The translations under genes and the position numbers were made by a program. Positions 26,440 to 35,008 of a DNA stretch of 64,000 nucleotides are shown piece by piece. Under the pieces are notes generated by a model that worked only from the letters and a program-made list of their open reading frames with translations, searched no databases and was not told the origin of the DNA. The DNA lies in assembly GCA_964618975.1 (NCBI GenBank), contig CAZUDI010000004.1, positions 62,001-126,000 of the forward strand, read 5' to 3'. The first letter of the stretch is position 1. Each line of letters starts with the position of its first letter. This DNA comes from CAZUDI01 sp964618975 (GTDB lineage Bacteria > Desulfobacterota > Desulfomonilia > UBA1062).

Positions 26440-27675
26440 TCAGGAGCTGAAAAGCACCCGCAGGGGCTGAACGTCGCGGGTTATACCCTTGATGGGCACC
26501 GAGCCCATGGGCTCGAATCTCACCGGGAGCCGGCCCTGCAGCTGGGCCCGCTCGGCGGTGTTGCGCGCCACGATGATCTCGCCCGAGGCGCTTATCCCCT
26601 CGAGGCGCTGTGCCAGGTTCACCGGGTCTCCAATCACCGTGAAGTTCATCTGCTCCGCGGAACCGATGTTTCCGGCGATCACCTGTCCCGTAGCGATCCC
26701 GATACCCACCTCGATTGGAAACAGCCCCTGCTTGTTCAGGGAAACGTTGAGCCCCTGCATCATGCGCTGGATATCCACCGCGCACTGAATGGCCCTGAGG
26801 GGATCGCTTTCGTCCGCATCGGGAATGCCGAAGACCGCCATGACGCCGTCGCCGAGGAATTTGTCAAGCATGCCCCCATGGGCAAAGATGAGCGGCACCA
26901 CGGTCTCGAAATAGCGGTTGAGGACCTCCACCACCTCCTCCACGGGATGGATCTCCACCTTGGAGGTAAAGCCCGTGATGTCGGCGAACATGGCGCTGAC
27001 CTCCTTCTTGTCACCCCCCAGACGTGTCATGCGTTCATCCGCCGCCAGGTGTTCGGCCAGTCCCCGGGAAAAATACCGGCTCAGACTGATGCGCTTTTCC
27101 TCCAGGGAGAGCAGATTCTGGTAGGTCTTCACCAGGGACGCGGTGATGGAGAGCTGGTCCGCGATCAGCTCGAAAAAGCGGATATCGTTGGGCCCGAAGG
27201 AGTGCGGCACATTGTCGCGCAGGTTCAGCACGCCGATGCAGGCCCCCTCGGAGATGACCGGGACACAGGCCAGCGATCCCCGCTGCCTGGTGCCGCGGTC
27301 GGAGAAATTGGGGTCCTTGTTCACGTCCGGGATATAGAGGGTGCGTGCGCTGTCGACCACCTTGCCGGCGACACCCTCGCCCCTTTTCAGGCGGATGGGG
27401 GCCCGACTCCCCTGGGCGGACATGTGAGAGGCACTCACCACATAGAGATTCTGCGTTTCTTCATCAATGAGCATGATGGAGGCACTGAAGATTCCGGTCT
27501 GCTGTTTGATGATATCGAGCTGGCGCAGAAAGAGTTCGTTCCAGTGGGAGAGGCTCGTGCCCTTGAGGGCATCCCCGAGTTCCTTGAGGAGCGAGAGTTC
27601 CGTAATCTTCTGTTCGTAGGCCTGCTCCAGCGATAGCAGCCGTTCCCTCAGCAGGGTCTCGATCGTGCGTTCCAT
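26440..27675 (-). CDS. GAF-domain adenylate/guanylate cyclase (class III)
   Basis: This 411-residue soluble protein has a short N-terminal coiled coil, a GAF domain (about residues 40-190, with GVAGKVVDSARTLYIPDV) and a class III cyclase domain (about 225-400). The catalytic residues are present: metal Asp in FADITGF and FLGDG, the base-recognising Lys in DKFLGDG and Asp in VIGDPVNLAQRL, and the transition-state Asn and Arg in the same segment. Lys and Asp predict ATP as substrate, so it should make cAMP. ATG 27675 lies four bases after the stop of an HDOD gene, making a two-gene signalling operon. The GAF ligand is unknown. Confidence 0.88.
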   Translation of the reverse strand: MERTIETLLRERLLSLEQAYEQKITELSLLKELGDALKGTSLSHWNELFLRQLDIIKQQTGIFSASIMLIDEETQNLYVVSASHMSAQGSRAPIRLKRGEGVAGKVVDSARTLYIPDVNKDPNFSDRGTRQRGSLACVPVISEGACIGVLNLRDNVPHSFGPNDIRFFELIADQLSITASLVKTYQNLLSLEEKRISLSRYFSRGLAEHLAADERMTRLGGDKKEVSAMFADITGFTSKVEIHPVEEVVEVLNRYFETVVPLIFAHGGMLDKFLGDGVMAVFGIPDADESDPLRAIQCAVDIQRMMQGLNVSLNKQGLFPIEVGIGIATGQVIAGNIGSAEQMNFTVIGDPVNLAQRLEGISASGEIIVARNTAERAQLQGRLPVRFEPMGSVPIKGITRDVQPLRVLFSS

Positions 27676-27679
27676 TCGT

Positions 27680-29119
27680 CTACAAGTCCAGGATATACCG
27701 TACACGCGTTGAGATGTTCTCGTAGGCCTTGTGCACCATATCCGCGGTCAGGGCCGCCCCCTTTTTATGCGCCAGAAAGCTCACCGCCGCATTGGAAAGC
27801 CTGTCCAGGTCCAGGCTCATGTTGTGGGCAATACCGTCAGCTAGGTGGACGGTCATGGCCTGTTCCCGGAATTTGGCCTTGCCGGGGATATGGTGCGAGA
27901 GCAGTCCATCGACGATACCCTCGGGCAGATTCCAGCGTTCCGCCACATAGGCCCCCATCTCCGCATGGGAAAGACCGCTCGCTTGCTCCTCGGCCGCCAA
28001 GTCCTCGAGGGACGAGCACGCAGACAGCGTGCCGATATGCTCGTTGCTCTGCAGAAAGACGATCTTGCCCAGATCATGCAGGAGACCCAGGGTATAGATC
28101 TGGTCGCCGGCGGTGCATCCCATGATGGGGCCCAGCCACTGGGAGAGATGGGCCACGGTCAGGGAGTGTTCCCAGAGCTGCTGGGCATCCGCGCGGGAAA
28201 TGTCCTTCATGATCTTGAACACGGCGATGGAAAAGGCCAGATTGATGACCTCCACATTGCCCAGGATCACCACGGCATGCTCCACCGAATCGATCTGGCG
28301 GTGAAAGCCATAGAAGGCCGAATTCACCACCTTGAGCAGCTTCGAGGTGAGCACGGGGTCCTTTTCGATCAGTGAGGCCATGTTCGACGCGCTCAGCAGC
28401 GGATCCCGCGCGATATCGATGATCTGGCGGGAGATGGAGGGCAGGGTGAAGAGGTGCTCAATATTTCTGAATTTCCTAAGCGTCTTCTCCCCCTGAACCT
28501 GTTTTTCCTCCATGCGTGCCTGGTATCCCCAACCGTCGATCAGGGCGTTGAGATCCTCTACCTTCAGGGCTGCCTTGGGTACGGCCTCATGTATATCCCG
28601 CGCGATCCCGTAAGGCAGGAGATCCTTGACCCAATCCTGTTCCAGATGGCCCATATTGGAAAAGATGGTCCCGAGTTCGGCGGTATGGGAGGCCAGAAAG
28701 GCATAAAACTGGTAGAACGAAGAGAGGATGAACCGGTTTTCCGGTGACTCCCTGGTCTCGCAGGTCTTGGTCTCCTTGATCGTGTCCCAGAGACGCCTCA
28801 CCCAGGGGGAGCTATCCATGCGCCGCAACCGCTCCATGGCAACAAAAAACAGGACCTGGACATCATCTCCGTCCTTCGGGTAGACGGATACCCCCTTGGG
28901 CACCGAGAGGAACAGTGCCGCGGCCTCGTCCACGCCAACCCCGAACATGCCGATGACCACGTACTCCCGATAGGTTATGGCTGTATCCAGGTCCCGCTTG
29001 CAGGCCAGGGCCTTGTCCACATACTGCTGCGGGACCACCACAAAGGCCATGGTCCCACCCAGTGCGCTTACCTTCTTGAGTTCAAGTTCCAGCGCGGCAA
29101 ACGCATCCATATCGCTCAT
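27680..29119 (-). CDS. HDOD domain signalling protein
   Basis: The 479-residue protein has an unrecognised N-terminal region (residues 1-215) and an HDOD domain (about 220-420), opening with TLPSISRQIIDIARDP and EKDPVLTSKLLKVVNSAFYG. HDOD proteins are HD-superfamily relatives that usually lack hydrolase activity and act in signal output. Here an HD dyad is retained (GLLHDLGKIVF), along with a later His pair (LLSHHIPG), so residual phosphohydrolase activity is possible. No receiver or EAL domain is seen. It precedes the cyclase gene with a four-base gap. Confidence 0.82.
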   Translation of the reverse strand: MSDMDAFAALELELKKVSALGGTMAFVVVPQQYVDKALACKRDLDTAITYREYVVIGMFGVGVDEAAALFLSVPKGVSVYPKDGDDVQVLFFVAMERLRRMDSSPWVRRLWDTIKETKTCETRESPENRFILSSFYQFYAFLASHTAELGTIFSNMGHLEQDWVKDLLPYGIARDIHEAVPKAALKVEDLNALIDGWGYQARMEEKQVQGEKTLRKFRNIEHLFTLPSISRQIIDIARDPLLSASNMASLIEKDPVLTSKLLKVVNSAFYGFHRQIDSVEHAVVILGNVEVINLAFSIAVFKIMKDISRADAQQLWEHSLTVAHLSQWLGPIMGCTAGDQIYTLGLLHDLGKIVFLQSNEHIGTLSACSSLEDLAAEEQASGLSHAEMGAYVAERWNLPEGIVDGLLSHHIPGKAKFREQAMTVHLADGIAHNMSLDLDRLSNAAVSFLAHKKGAALTADMVHKAYENISTRVRYILDL

Positions 29120-29150
29120 ACTCGATCTATCGTCACCGGGGGCAACAATC

Positions 29151-29179
29151 TTGACTTCTGCAGGGGCCTGCCCTAGAAT
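29151..29179 (+). promoter_or_regulatory. Putative moeA promoter with a palindromic spacer
   Basis: TTGACT (29151-29156) and TAGAAT (29174-29179) are 17 bases apart, 30 bases before ATG 29210. The spacer holds GCAGG-GG-CCTGC (29160-29171), a perfect inverted repeat that could be an operator. Confidence 0.6.
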
Positions 29180-29209
29180 TATCCCACTTCATACGCAAAG
29201 GACTAGGCC

Positions 29210-30412
29210 ATGCTTCCAGTTGAAAAGGCACGCGAGATCATCCTGGGCCAGATTACCCCCCTTCCTCCTGAAAAACTGTGCCTGGAGGCTGCACGCGGTA
29301 GATACCTGGCAGAGGACGTCACCGCGCCTTTCGACATCCCGCTCGTAACCAACTCCGCCATGGACGGCTATGCCGTACGTCTGCAGGACATCACCTCCGA
29401 AGCAACCCGCCTTACGGTCATCTACGACCTGCCGGCCGGAGCTACGCCCGCCCGGGCTCTCGGAGAGGGGGAAGCGGTCAGAATCATGACCGGGGCGCCG
29501 ATCCCCGAGGGTGCGGACGCGGTCGTTATGCGTGAGATGACCGAGGAACACGCCAGCGAGGTAATCATCCGGGCCGTGCCTCAAAGGGGTGATCACTTCC
29601 GCTTTCGGGGTGAGGATATCCATGAAGGCGACGTGGTGCTGGAGCACGGGGATCTCCTCGAGGCCGCCCAGATCGGCGTGCTCGCCTCCCTCAAGCATTC
29701 CCTGGTGCACGTCCACCAGCGGCCCATCGTCGCCGTGCTCAGTACCGGGGACGAGGTGGTGGATCTCGACGAGGATCTCTCCCCGGGCAAGGTAGTGGCC
29801 TCCAACGCCTACACCTTGAGCAGCCTTATTAGAGGTCTGGGGGCCATTGCGGTGAACCTCGGCATTGCGCGGGATACCCGGGCGGATCTGGAATGCATGA
29901 TGGGCCGCGCCGCGCGCGCCGACCTGCTTTTGAGCTCGGGGGGCGTATCTATGGGCGATTATGACATCGTCAAGGAGGTCATGTCCGCCGGGACCAACCG
30001 CATGGAGTTCTGGCAGGTGGCGATGAAACCCGGAAAACCTCTCGCCTTCGGTATAATCTCCGGGGTTCCGACCATCGGTCTTCCGGGCAATCCGGTCTCT
30101 TCCATGATCTCCTTCTATCAGTTCGCCCGGCCCGCCATCCTCAAGATGCTGGGGTCCAGGCAACTGCTGCTGCCGCGTATCACCGCCCGCATTATGGAAC
30201 CCATCAGGAAAAAGGCCGACCGCCCTCACTACATACGCGGAATTCTCGCTCGGGAGGGGTCGGACCTGTGTGTCAGAACGACCGGTCCGCAGGGTTCCGG
30301 CATCCTCACCTCCATGGCCAAGGCCAACTGCTTTATCGTCCTGCCCGCGGAGACCACCCAAATCCATCCCGGGGATTCGGTGGAATGCGAGGTCTTCCAT
30401 CCGGTGTGGTAG
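29210..30412 (+). CDS. moeA: Molybdopterin molybdenumtransferase MoeA
   Basis: MoeA inserts molybdenum (or tungsten in homologues) into adenylylated molybdopterin, completing the cofactor. The 400-residue protein shows NSAMDGYAV near residue 47, IMTGAPIPEGADAVVM, the MogA-like domain with SGGVSMGDYD, and GVPTIGLPGNPVSSMISF. It is transcribed alone from a good promoter, divergent from the HDOD gene. With moaA and AOR it indicates active pterin-metal metabolism. Whether it serves Mo or W cannot be told from these motifs. Confidence 0.95.
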   Translation: MLPVEKAREIILGQITPLPPEKLCLEAARGRYLAEDVTAPFDIPLVTNSAMDGYAVRLQDITSEATRLTVIYDLPAGATPARALGEGEAVRIMTGAPIPEGADAVVMREMTEEHASEVIIRAVPQRGDHFRFRGEDIHEGDVVLEHGDLLEAAQIGVLASLKHSLVHVHQRPIVAVLSTGDEVVDLDEDLSPGKVVASNAYTLSSLIRGLGAIAVNLGIARDTRADLECMMGRAARADLLLSSGGVSMGDYDIVKEVMSAGTNRMEFWQVAMKPGKPLAFGIISGVPTIGLPGNPVSSMISFYQFARPAILKMLGSRQLLLPRITARIMEPIRKKADRPHYIRGILAREGSDLCVRTTGPQGSGILTSMAKANCFIVLPAETTQIHPGDSVECEVFHPVW

Positions 30413-30527
30413 GGCTGTCTTCGTCAGAGGCAGGGCGAAATTGTTGCGAGCAAGCCTTTGCAACCAAATGGGTTTTCACAGATTGACACCTGAAATGCGG
30501 GAACTGCGGGATTGAATATATTATGTG

Positions 30528-30555
30528 TTGACATCCTGCAAATTCTCGGTATATG
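30528..30555 (+). promoter_or_regulatory. Putative dksA promoter
   Basis: TTGACA (30528-30533) and TATATG (30550-30555), 16 bases apart, lie 32 bases before ATG 30587. Confidence 0.55.
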
Positions 30556-30586
30556 AACCAACGTTTACAATAAGATGGAGGGAGCC

Positions 30587-30973
30587 ATGCTTAGGAAGGA
30601 AGAACTTTTCGAGATTCAAGAGATCCTCCTTAACATGAAGAAAGAGCTTCTTGAGAATCTCGAGGAAAAGATCAAGGCCAACGACATCTCGGAACAGCGC
30701 GATATCGGAGATATCTTTGACGATGCCGATCTCGAGCAGTCCCGGGAATTCAACCTCCTTTTAACCACCCGCGAGCGTCAGAAGCTCAAACAGATCGAGG
30801 CCTCCCTGGCCAAGATCGTGCAGGGTGAATACGGCGAGTGTGAGGATTGCGGCGAGAATATCCCACTCGGCCGCCTCAAGGCCATGCCCTTTGCCCTGCT
30901 GTGCGTGAAATGCCAGTCGCAAAGAGAGAGCATCGAGGGCTATACCACGGCGTACCGTGAGGAAAAGGGGTAA
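30587..30973 (+). CDS. dksA: DksA/TraR-family zinc-finger transcription regulator
   Basis: DksA binds RNA polymerase in the secondary channel and, with ppGpp, tunes rRNA and amino-acid promoters. The 128-residue protein has a coiled-coil tip (residues 10-70) with an acidic DDADLEQS segment in the place of the functional DxxDxA tip, and a four-Cys zinc finger C85-x2-C88...C106-x2-C109. ATG 30587 follows GGAGG; an upstream ATG at 30575 lies within that ribosome binding site and is less likely. It is followed by purL after four bases, so purine synthesis and the stringent-response regulator share a transcript. Confidence 0.9.
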   Translation: MLRKEELFEIQEILLNMKKELLENLEEKIKANDISEQRDIGDIFDDADLEQSREFNLLLTTRERQKLKQIEASLAKIVQGEYGECEDCGENIPLGRLKAMPFALLCVKCQSQRESIEGYTTAYREEKG

Positions 30974-30977
30974 ATGG

Positions 30978-33929
30978 ATGGCCCATCGCGTTGAGGTCGG
31001 CCTCAAGCCTCACCTCTTCGATGCCCGAGGTGAGCGAGTTCGGCAGCAGGTCTTGCATGCCCTGCCCCACCTGAAGGCGGCCCTCACCCAGATACGCTGT
31101 GTCGATGTCTATAACCTGGACAGTCACTCCCTCGAGGAACACCAGGTCTTTGAAGCCTTCTGTGATCCGGTTATCCAGGACATCGCCATCGATGCCCCAA
31201 TATCTTGCGATTATGACTGGTATATTGAAGTGGGTTACAAGCCTGGGGTTACCGACAACGTCGGTCGCAGTGCCACCTATGCCCTGGAACTCATCAGCGG
31301 CCACCCCGTAGAGGTTTTTTCGGCCCATGGCTACCATATCTCCGGCAGGCTCCCCTTGGAAGAGCTGAAAATGATCGCCCGTGAGTGCCTCTCGAACGAA
31401 CTTATCCAGTCTGCCCGCGTGGTTGACCCCCGGTTGAAGGCACCGCTCGAGCCGTACATCCCCCGGGTCAGCGGCCTGCACGACCCCGTGGTCGAAGAGA
31501 TCGACCTGGACCTCCCGGACGAGGCCCTCTTGGAACTCTCCCGCCAGCGGACACTGGCACTCAACATCGAAGAACTCAAGCGCATGCATGCCTATCTGAG
31601 CACGGAGGCGGTCATGCAGCAGCGGCAAGCGATGGGCCTGGGAGAGAGGATCACGGACGTCGAACTCGAGGCCCTCGCGCAGACCTGGTCCGAACATTGC
31701 AAACACAAGATCTTCAATGCCCACATCACCTATGAGGAGGACGGGAGCATCGAGGAGATCACCTCCCTCTTCAAGACCTATATCCAGGGGTCGACCCGTT
31801 CCATCCGGGCCGCGAGGGGCGACGGGGATATCTGTGTGAGCGTTTTTACGGACAATGCCGGCGTCATCCGCTTCAATAACGACTATCACCTGGTATTCAA
31901 GGTCGAGACGCACAATTCCCCCTCCGCCCTTGACCCCTATGGCGGCGCCCTCACGGGCATCGTAGGCGTCAACCGGGATCCCTTCGGAACCGGGATCGGG
32001 GCCCGGCTGATCTTCAACACGGACGTGTTCTGTTTCGCCTCCCCCTTCTACAGTGAGACGCTGCCACCCAAGATCCTGCACCCGCGGCGGATCTTCGAGG
32101 GGGTCCGCGAAGGGGTGGAGCATGGGGGCAATAAATCCGGCATCCCCACCATCAACGGATGCCTCGTCTTCGATCCGCGCTATCTGGGCAAACCACTCGT
32201 ATACTGCGGTACGGCCGGCATCATGCCGGTTGAGGTCGGGGGCCGACCGGCGCATGTCAAGCACATCGTTTCCGGTGACCTCATCGTCATGACGGGGGGA
32301 AGGATCGGCAAGGACGGGATCCACGGGGCCACATTCTCTTCGGAGGAACTCCATGAGGGATCCCCCACCTCGGCCGTACAGATCGGCGACCCCATAACCC
32401 AGAAGAAGATGACGGACTTTCTGCTCGTTGCCCGTGACCGCTGCCTCTACCGCGCCATCACCGACAACGGGGCCGGCGGGCTCTCGTCATCAATCGGCGA
32501 GATGGCCGAGCTCAGCGGCGGCTGTCACATCGAACTCGAAAAGCCCCCCCTAAAATATCACGGGCTGAGTCCCTGGGAGATCCTGCTTTCCGAGGCGCAG
32601 GAGCGCATGACCCTGGCCGTACCTCCTGAAAACATCGGCGCCTTTCTGGATTTGGCCTCTGAGATGGGGGTCGAGGCCTCCGTCATCGGAACCTTCACCG
32701 ATTCGGGCTTCTTCCACTGCACCTATGCCGGCCGGACGGTGGCCTATATCACTCTCGACTTCTTGCACAACGGCCTGCCCCAGATGCACCTTAAGGCCCG
32801 CTGGCAGACCGCAGCACACGAGGATATCCCCACCCCCGTACCGGACGATCACGATCGTAAACTCTCCGAGATCCTGGGGCGCCTCAATATCTGTTCCAAG
32901 GAAGGGATCATCCGTCAATACGACCACGAGGTTCAGGGGGGCTCTGTGATCAAGCCCCTGACCGGTGTCCAGAACGACGGACCTTCGGACGCCGCAGTTA
33001 TACGGCCCATACTTACCAGCATGGAGGGGGTGGTCGTCTCCAACGGCATTATCCCGCGCTATTCGGACCTCGACACCTATCATATGGCGGCCTGTGCCCT
33101 GGACGAAGCGCTACGCAACTACGTGTGCGTCGGCGGCGATCCGCACCACTGGGCCTGCCTTGACAACTTCTGCTGGTGCGATCCGATCGAGAGCCCCAAA
33201 AATCCCGACGGCACCTACAAACTGGCCCAACTGGTAAGGGCCAACAAGGCCCTCTACGACTATACGCGTGCCTTTGATTGCCCCCTCATTTCCGGCAAGG
33301 ACAGCATGAAAAACGATTACCTCGTGGGGAAGCTCAAGATTTCCATCCCGCCCACGCTCCTCATCTCGGTCATCGGTCGTATCGCCGATGTTAGAACGGC
33401 CGTGACCATGGACTGCAAGGCCCCCGGGGACCGGGTGTATCTTCTGGGAAAAACGCGGCGTGAGCTCGGAGCCAGCGAATACCTGGCCACCTTCGGCCTG
33501 ATGGGTTCGCGGGTACCTGAGGTGGACGCTAAAGCGGCCCTTATGAGATACGAGCTGCTGTATACCGCCATCAAGGATGGCCTTATCGCTTCCGCCCATG
33601 ATCTCTCCGACGGCGGGCTTGCTGTGGCGCTGGCAGAGACGTCCTTTGCCGGGGGGTATGGCCTGCGTATCTCTCTGGCCCCGGTCAATCGCGAGCCGGG
33701 CATGACGGATACCGAAATCCTCTACGCCGAGACGGCCAGCCGCATCCTCCTGACGCTCAGCCCGGAGAAGGCTCCCACGTTCGAGCAGCTCTTCGGGTCT
33801 GACGCCGTCAGGATCGGGGAGGTCACCTCCGAAGGGAGGCTCGTCATCACGGGCAGTGGGGAAGAGGTGCTGATCGATAGCGATATCGAACAACTGAAGA
33901 GCTCCTGGAAGGCGACATTGGATTGGTAA
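30978..33929 (+). CDS. purL: Phosphoribosylformylglycinamidine synthase, PurL with fused PurS-like N-terminus
   Basis: PurL uses ATP and ammonia from PurQ to turn FGAR into FGAM, step four of purine synthesis. The 983-residue chain has two PurS-like units at the N-terminus (residues 1-75, VEVGLKPHLFDARGERV; and about 80-150, YIEVGYKPGVTDNVGRSA) and then the synthetase with LAQTWSEHCKHKIF, VETHNSPSALDPYGGA and two AIRS-like halves. The glutaminase is a separate gene next door, so this is intermediate between the three-subunit and the all-in-one enzymes. ATG 30978 has AAGGGG seven bases upstream. Confidence 0.95.
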   Translation: MAHRVEVGLKPHLFDARGERVRQQVLHALPHLKAALTQIRCVDVYNLDSHSLEEHQVFEAFCDPVIQDIAIDAPISCDYDWYIEVGYKPGVTDNVGRSATYALELISGHPVEVFSAHGYHISGRLPLEELKMIARECLSNELIQSARVVDPRLKAPLEPYIPRVSGLHDPVVEEIDLDLPDEALLELSRQRTLALNIEELKRMHAYLSTEAVMQQRQAMGLGERITDVELEALAQTWSEHCKHKIFNAHITYEEDGSIEEITSLFKTYIQGSTRSIRAARGDGDICVSVFTDNAGVIRFNNDYHLVFKVETHNSPSALDPYGGALTGIVGVNRDPFGTGIGARLIFNTDVFCFASPFYSETLPPKILHPRRIFEGVREGVEHGGNKSGIPTINGCLVFDPRYLGKPLVYCGTAGIMPVEVGGRPAHVKHIVSGDLIVMTGGRIGKDGIHGATFSSEELHEGSPTSAVQIGDPITQKKMTDFLLVARDRCLYRAITDNGAGGLSSSIGEMAELSGGCHIELEKPPLKYHGLSPWEILLSEAQERMTLAVPPENIGAFLDLASEMGVEASVIGTFTDSGFFHCTYAGRTVAYITLDFLHNGLPQMHLKARWQTAAHEDIPTPVPDDHDRKLSEILGRLNICSKEGIIRQYDHEVQGGSVIKPLTGVQNDGPSDAAVIRPILTSMEGVVVSNGIIPRYSDLDTYHMAACALDEALRNYVCVGGDPHHWACLDNFCWCDPIESPKNPDGTYKLAQLVRANKALYDYTRAFDCPLISGKDSMKNDYLVGKLKISIPPTLLISVIGRIADVRTAVTMDCKAPGDRVYLLGKTRRELGASEYLATFGLMGSRVPEVDAKAALMRYELLYTAIKDGLIASAHDLSDGGLAVALAETSFAGGYGLRISLAPVNREPGMTDTEILYAETASRILLTLSPEKAPTFEQLFGSDAVRIGEVTSEGRLVITGSGEEVLIDSDIEQLKSSWKATLDW

Positions 33930-33930
33930 A

Positions 33931-34743
33931 ATGAAACAGATCAAGGCACTGGTAATCACCGGTTACGGGACGAACTGCGAAAGGGAGATGGCGCATGCCT
34001 GCCGACTGACGGGTGCCCAGGCCGACATCGTGCATATCAGCGAGATCGTCTCGGGACGTTTTGCCATCCCCGATTATCATTTTCTCAACCTTGCCGGAGG
34101 GTTCCTCGACGGAGATGACCTGGGCAGCGCGCAGGTCGAAAGTGTGCGCCTGCGGTATGCCAGGATCAAAACCAGCGGAAAAACCATATATGAGGATATC
34201 CTTACCTTCATCGCCCAGGGTGGGCTCATCCTGGGGGTGTGCAACGGCTTTCAGGCCCTGGTCAAATCCGGGCTGCTTCCGGGCCTGCCTTTTGGAAGAC
34301 GCAGGGTTTCGCTGACCTTCAACGACTCGGGCCGCTTCGAGGACCGCTGGGTCCGCCTGACCATCAACCCGCAAAGCCCCTGTATCTTCACCCGGGGAAT
34401 CACGCGCCTCAGCGTGCCCGTCCGACATGGTGAGGGGAAATTCCTCACCGACAACGAGCAGACCCTCGGGGAAATATCAGGGGGCAATCTGGACGTGCTG
34501 AAATATGCGGATGCGGACTTCAATCCCACCATGTGCTATCCGGAAAACCCCAACGGGTCGATCAACGCCATCGCTGGAATCTGTGATCCCAGCGGGCGAA
34601 TCTTCGGCCTCATGCCGCACCCCGAGGCCTTCACCCACTATACCAACCACCCTCAATGGACGCGTATGAAGAACCGAGAATCGCAAGGGGAGGGCCTGTA
34701 CCTCTTCGAAAATGCGCTCACCTGTCTCAGAGATTCCGTCTAG
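33931..34743 (+). CDS. purQ: Phosphoribosylformylglycinamidine synthase glutaminase subunit
   Basis: This 270-residue class I glutamine amidotransferase supplies ammonia to PurL. The nucleophile Cys is in GVCNGFQALV (near residue 99) and the catalytic His-x-Glu in MPHPEAF (near residue 229). The N-terminal GYGTNCEREMAHAC and the Gly-rich LAGGFLDGDDLGS match PurQ. It starts one base after the purL stop. A strong bidirectional hairpin about 185 bases downstream ends the operon. Confidence 0.95.
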   Translation: MKQIKALVITGYGTNCEREMAHACRLTGAQADIVHISEIVSGRFAIPDYHFLNLAGGFLDGDDLGSAQVESVRLRYARIKTSGKTIYEDILTFIAQGGLILGVCNGFQALVKSGLLPGLPFGRRRVSLTFNDSGRFEDRWVRLTINPQSPCIFTRGITRLSVPVRHGEGKFLTDNEQTLGEISGGNLDVLKYADADFNPTMCYPENPNGSINAIAGICDPSGRIFGLMPHPEAFTHYTNHPQWTRMKNRESQGEGLYLFENALTCLRDSV

Positions 34744-34927
34744 AGACGGCACCTAAAAGACCTCCAGAAACACTAGACCCGAGCCGGACAACGCAAAGGC
34801 TTATAGCGTCCGGGGGAGTCATGGATATGGACACAGCCCAAATGACGCCACCACGGAGGCGGGCTCTTAAAAAAATGCCCCCCTGAAATGCGCCACAACC
34901 GCAGGCTTGAGGCCCAGGAAGACCCCA

Positions 34928-34980
34928 GATCAAAAACGCCCTGAGCCTCTCAGGGGGGAGCTCTCAGGGCGGTTTTGATC
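34928..34980. terminator. Bidirectional terminator between convergent purQ and gyrA
   Basis: Two 18-base arms (34928-34945 and 34963-34980) match at 17 positions around a 17-base loop. Each arm ends in an A- or T-run (AAAAA at 34932-34936, TTTT at 34973-34976), so the hairpin offers a T-tract in both directions. The rest of the 265-base gap shows no gene; CCGGAC and GTCCGG form a smaller inverted repeat near 34785-34815. Confidence 0.8.
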
Positions 34981-35008
34981 GTGTCGTGGCGGTTAGAATC
35001 GCACGGGA

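Noticed and set aside
30876..32354. A 492-codon open frame antisense to dksA and purL
   Set aside because: No recognisable domain; the sense strand is fully explained.
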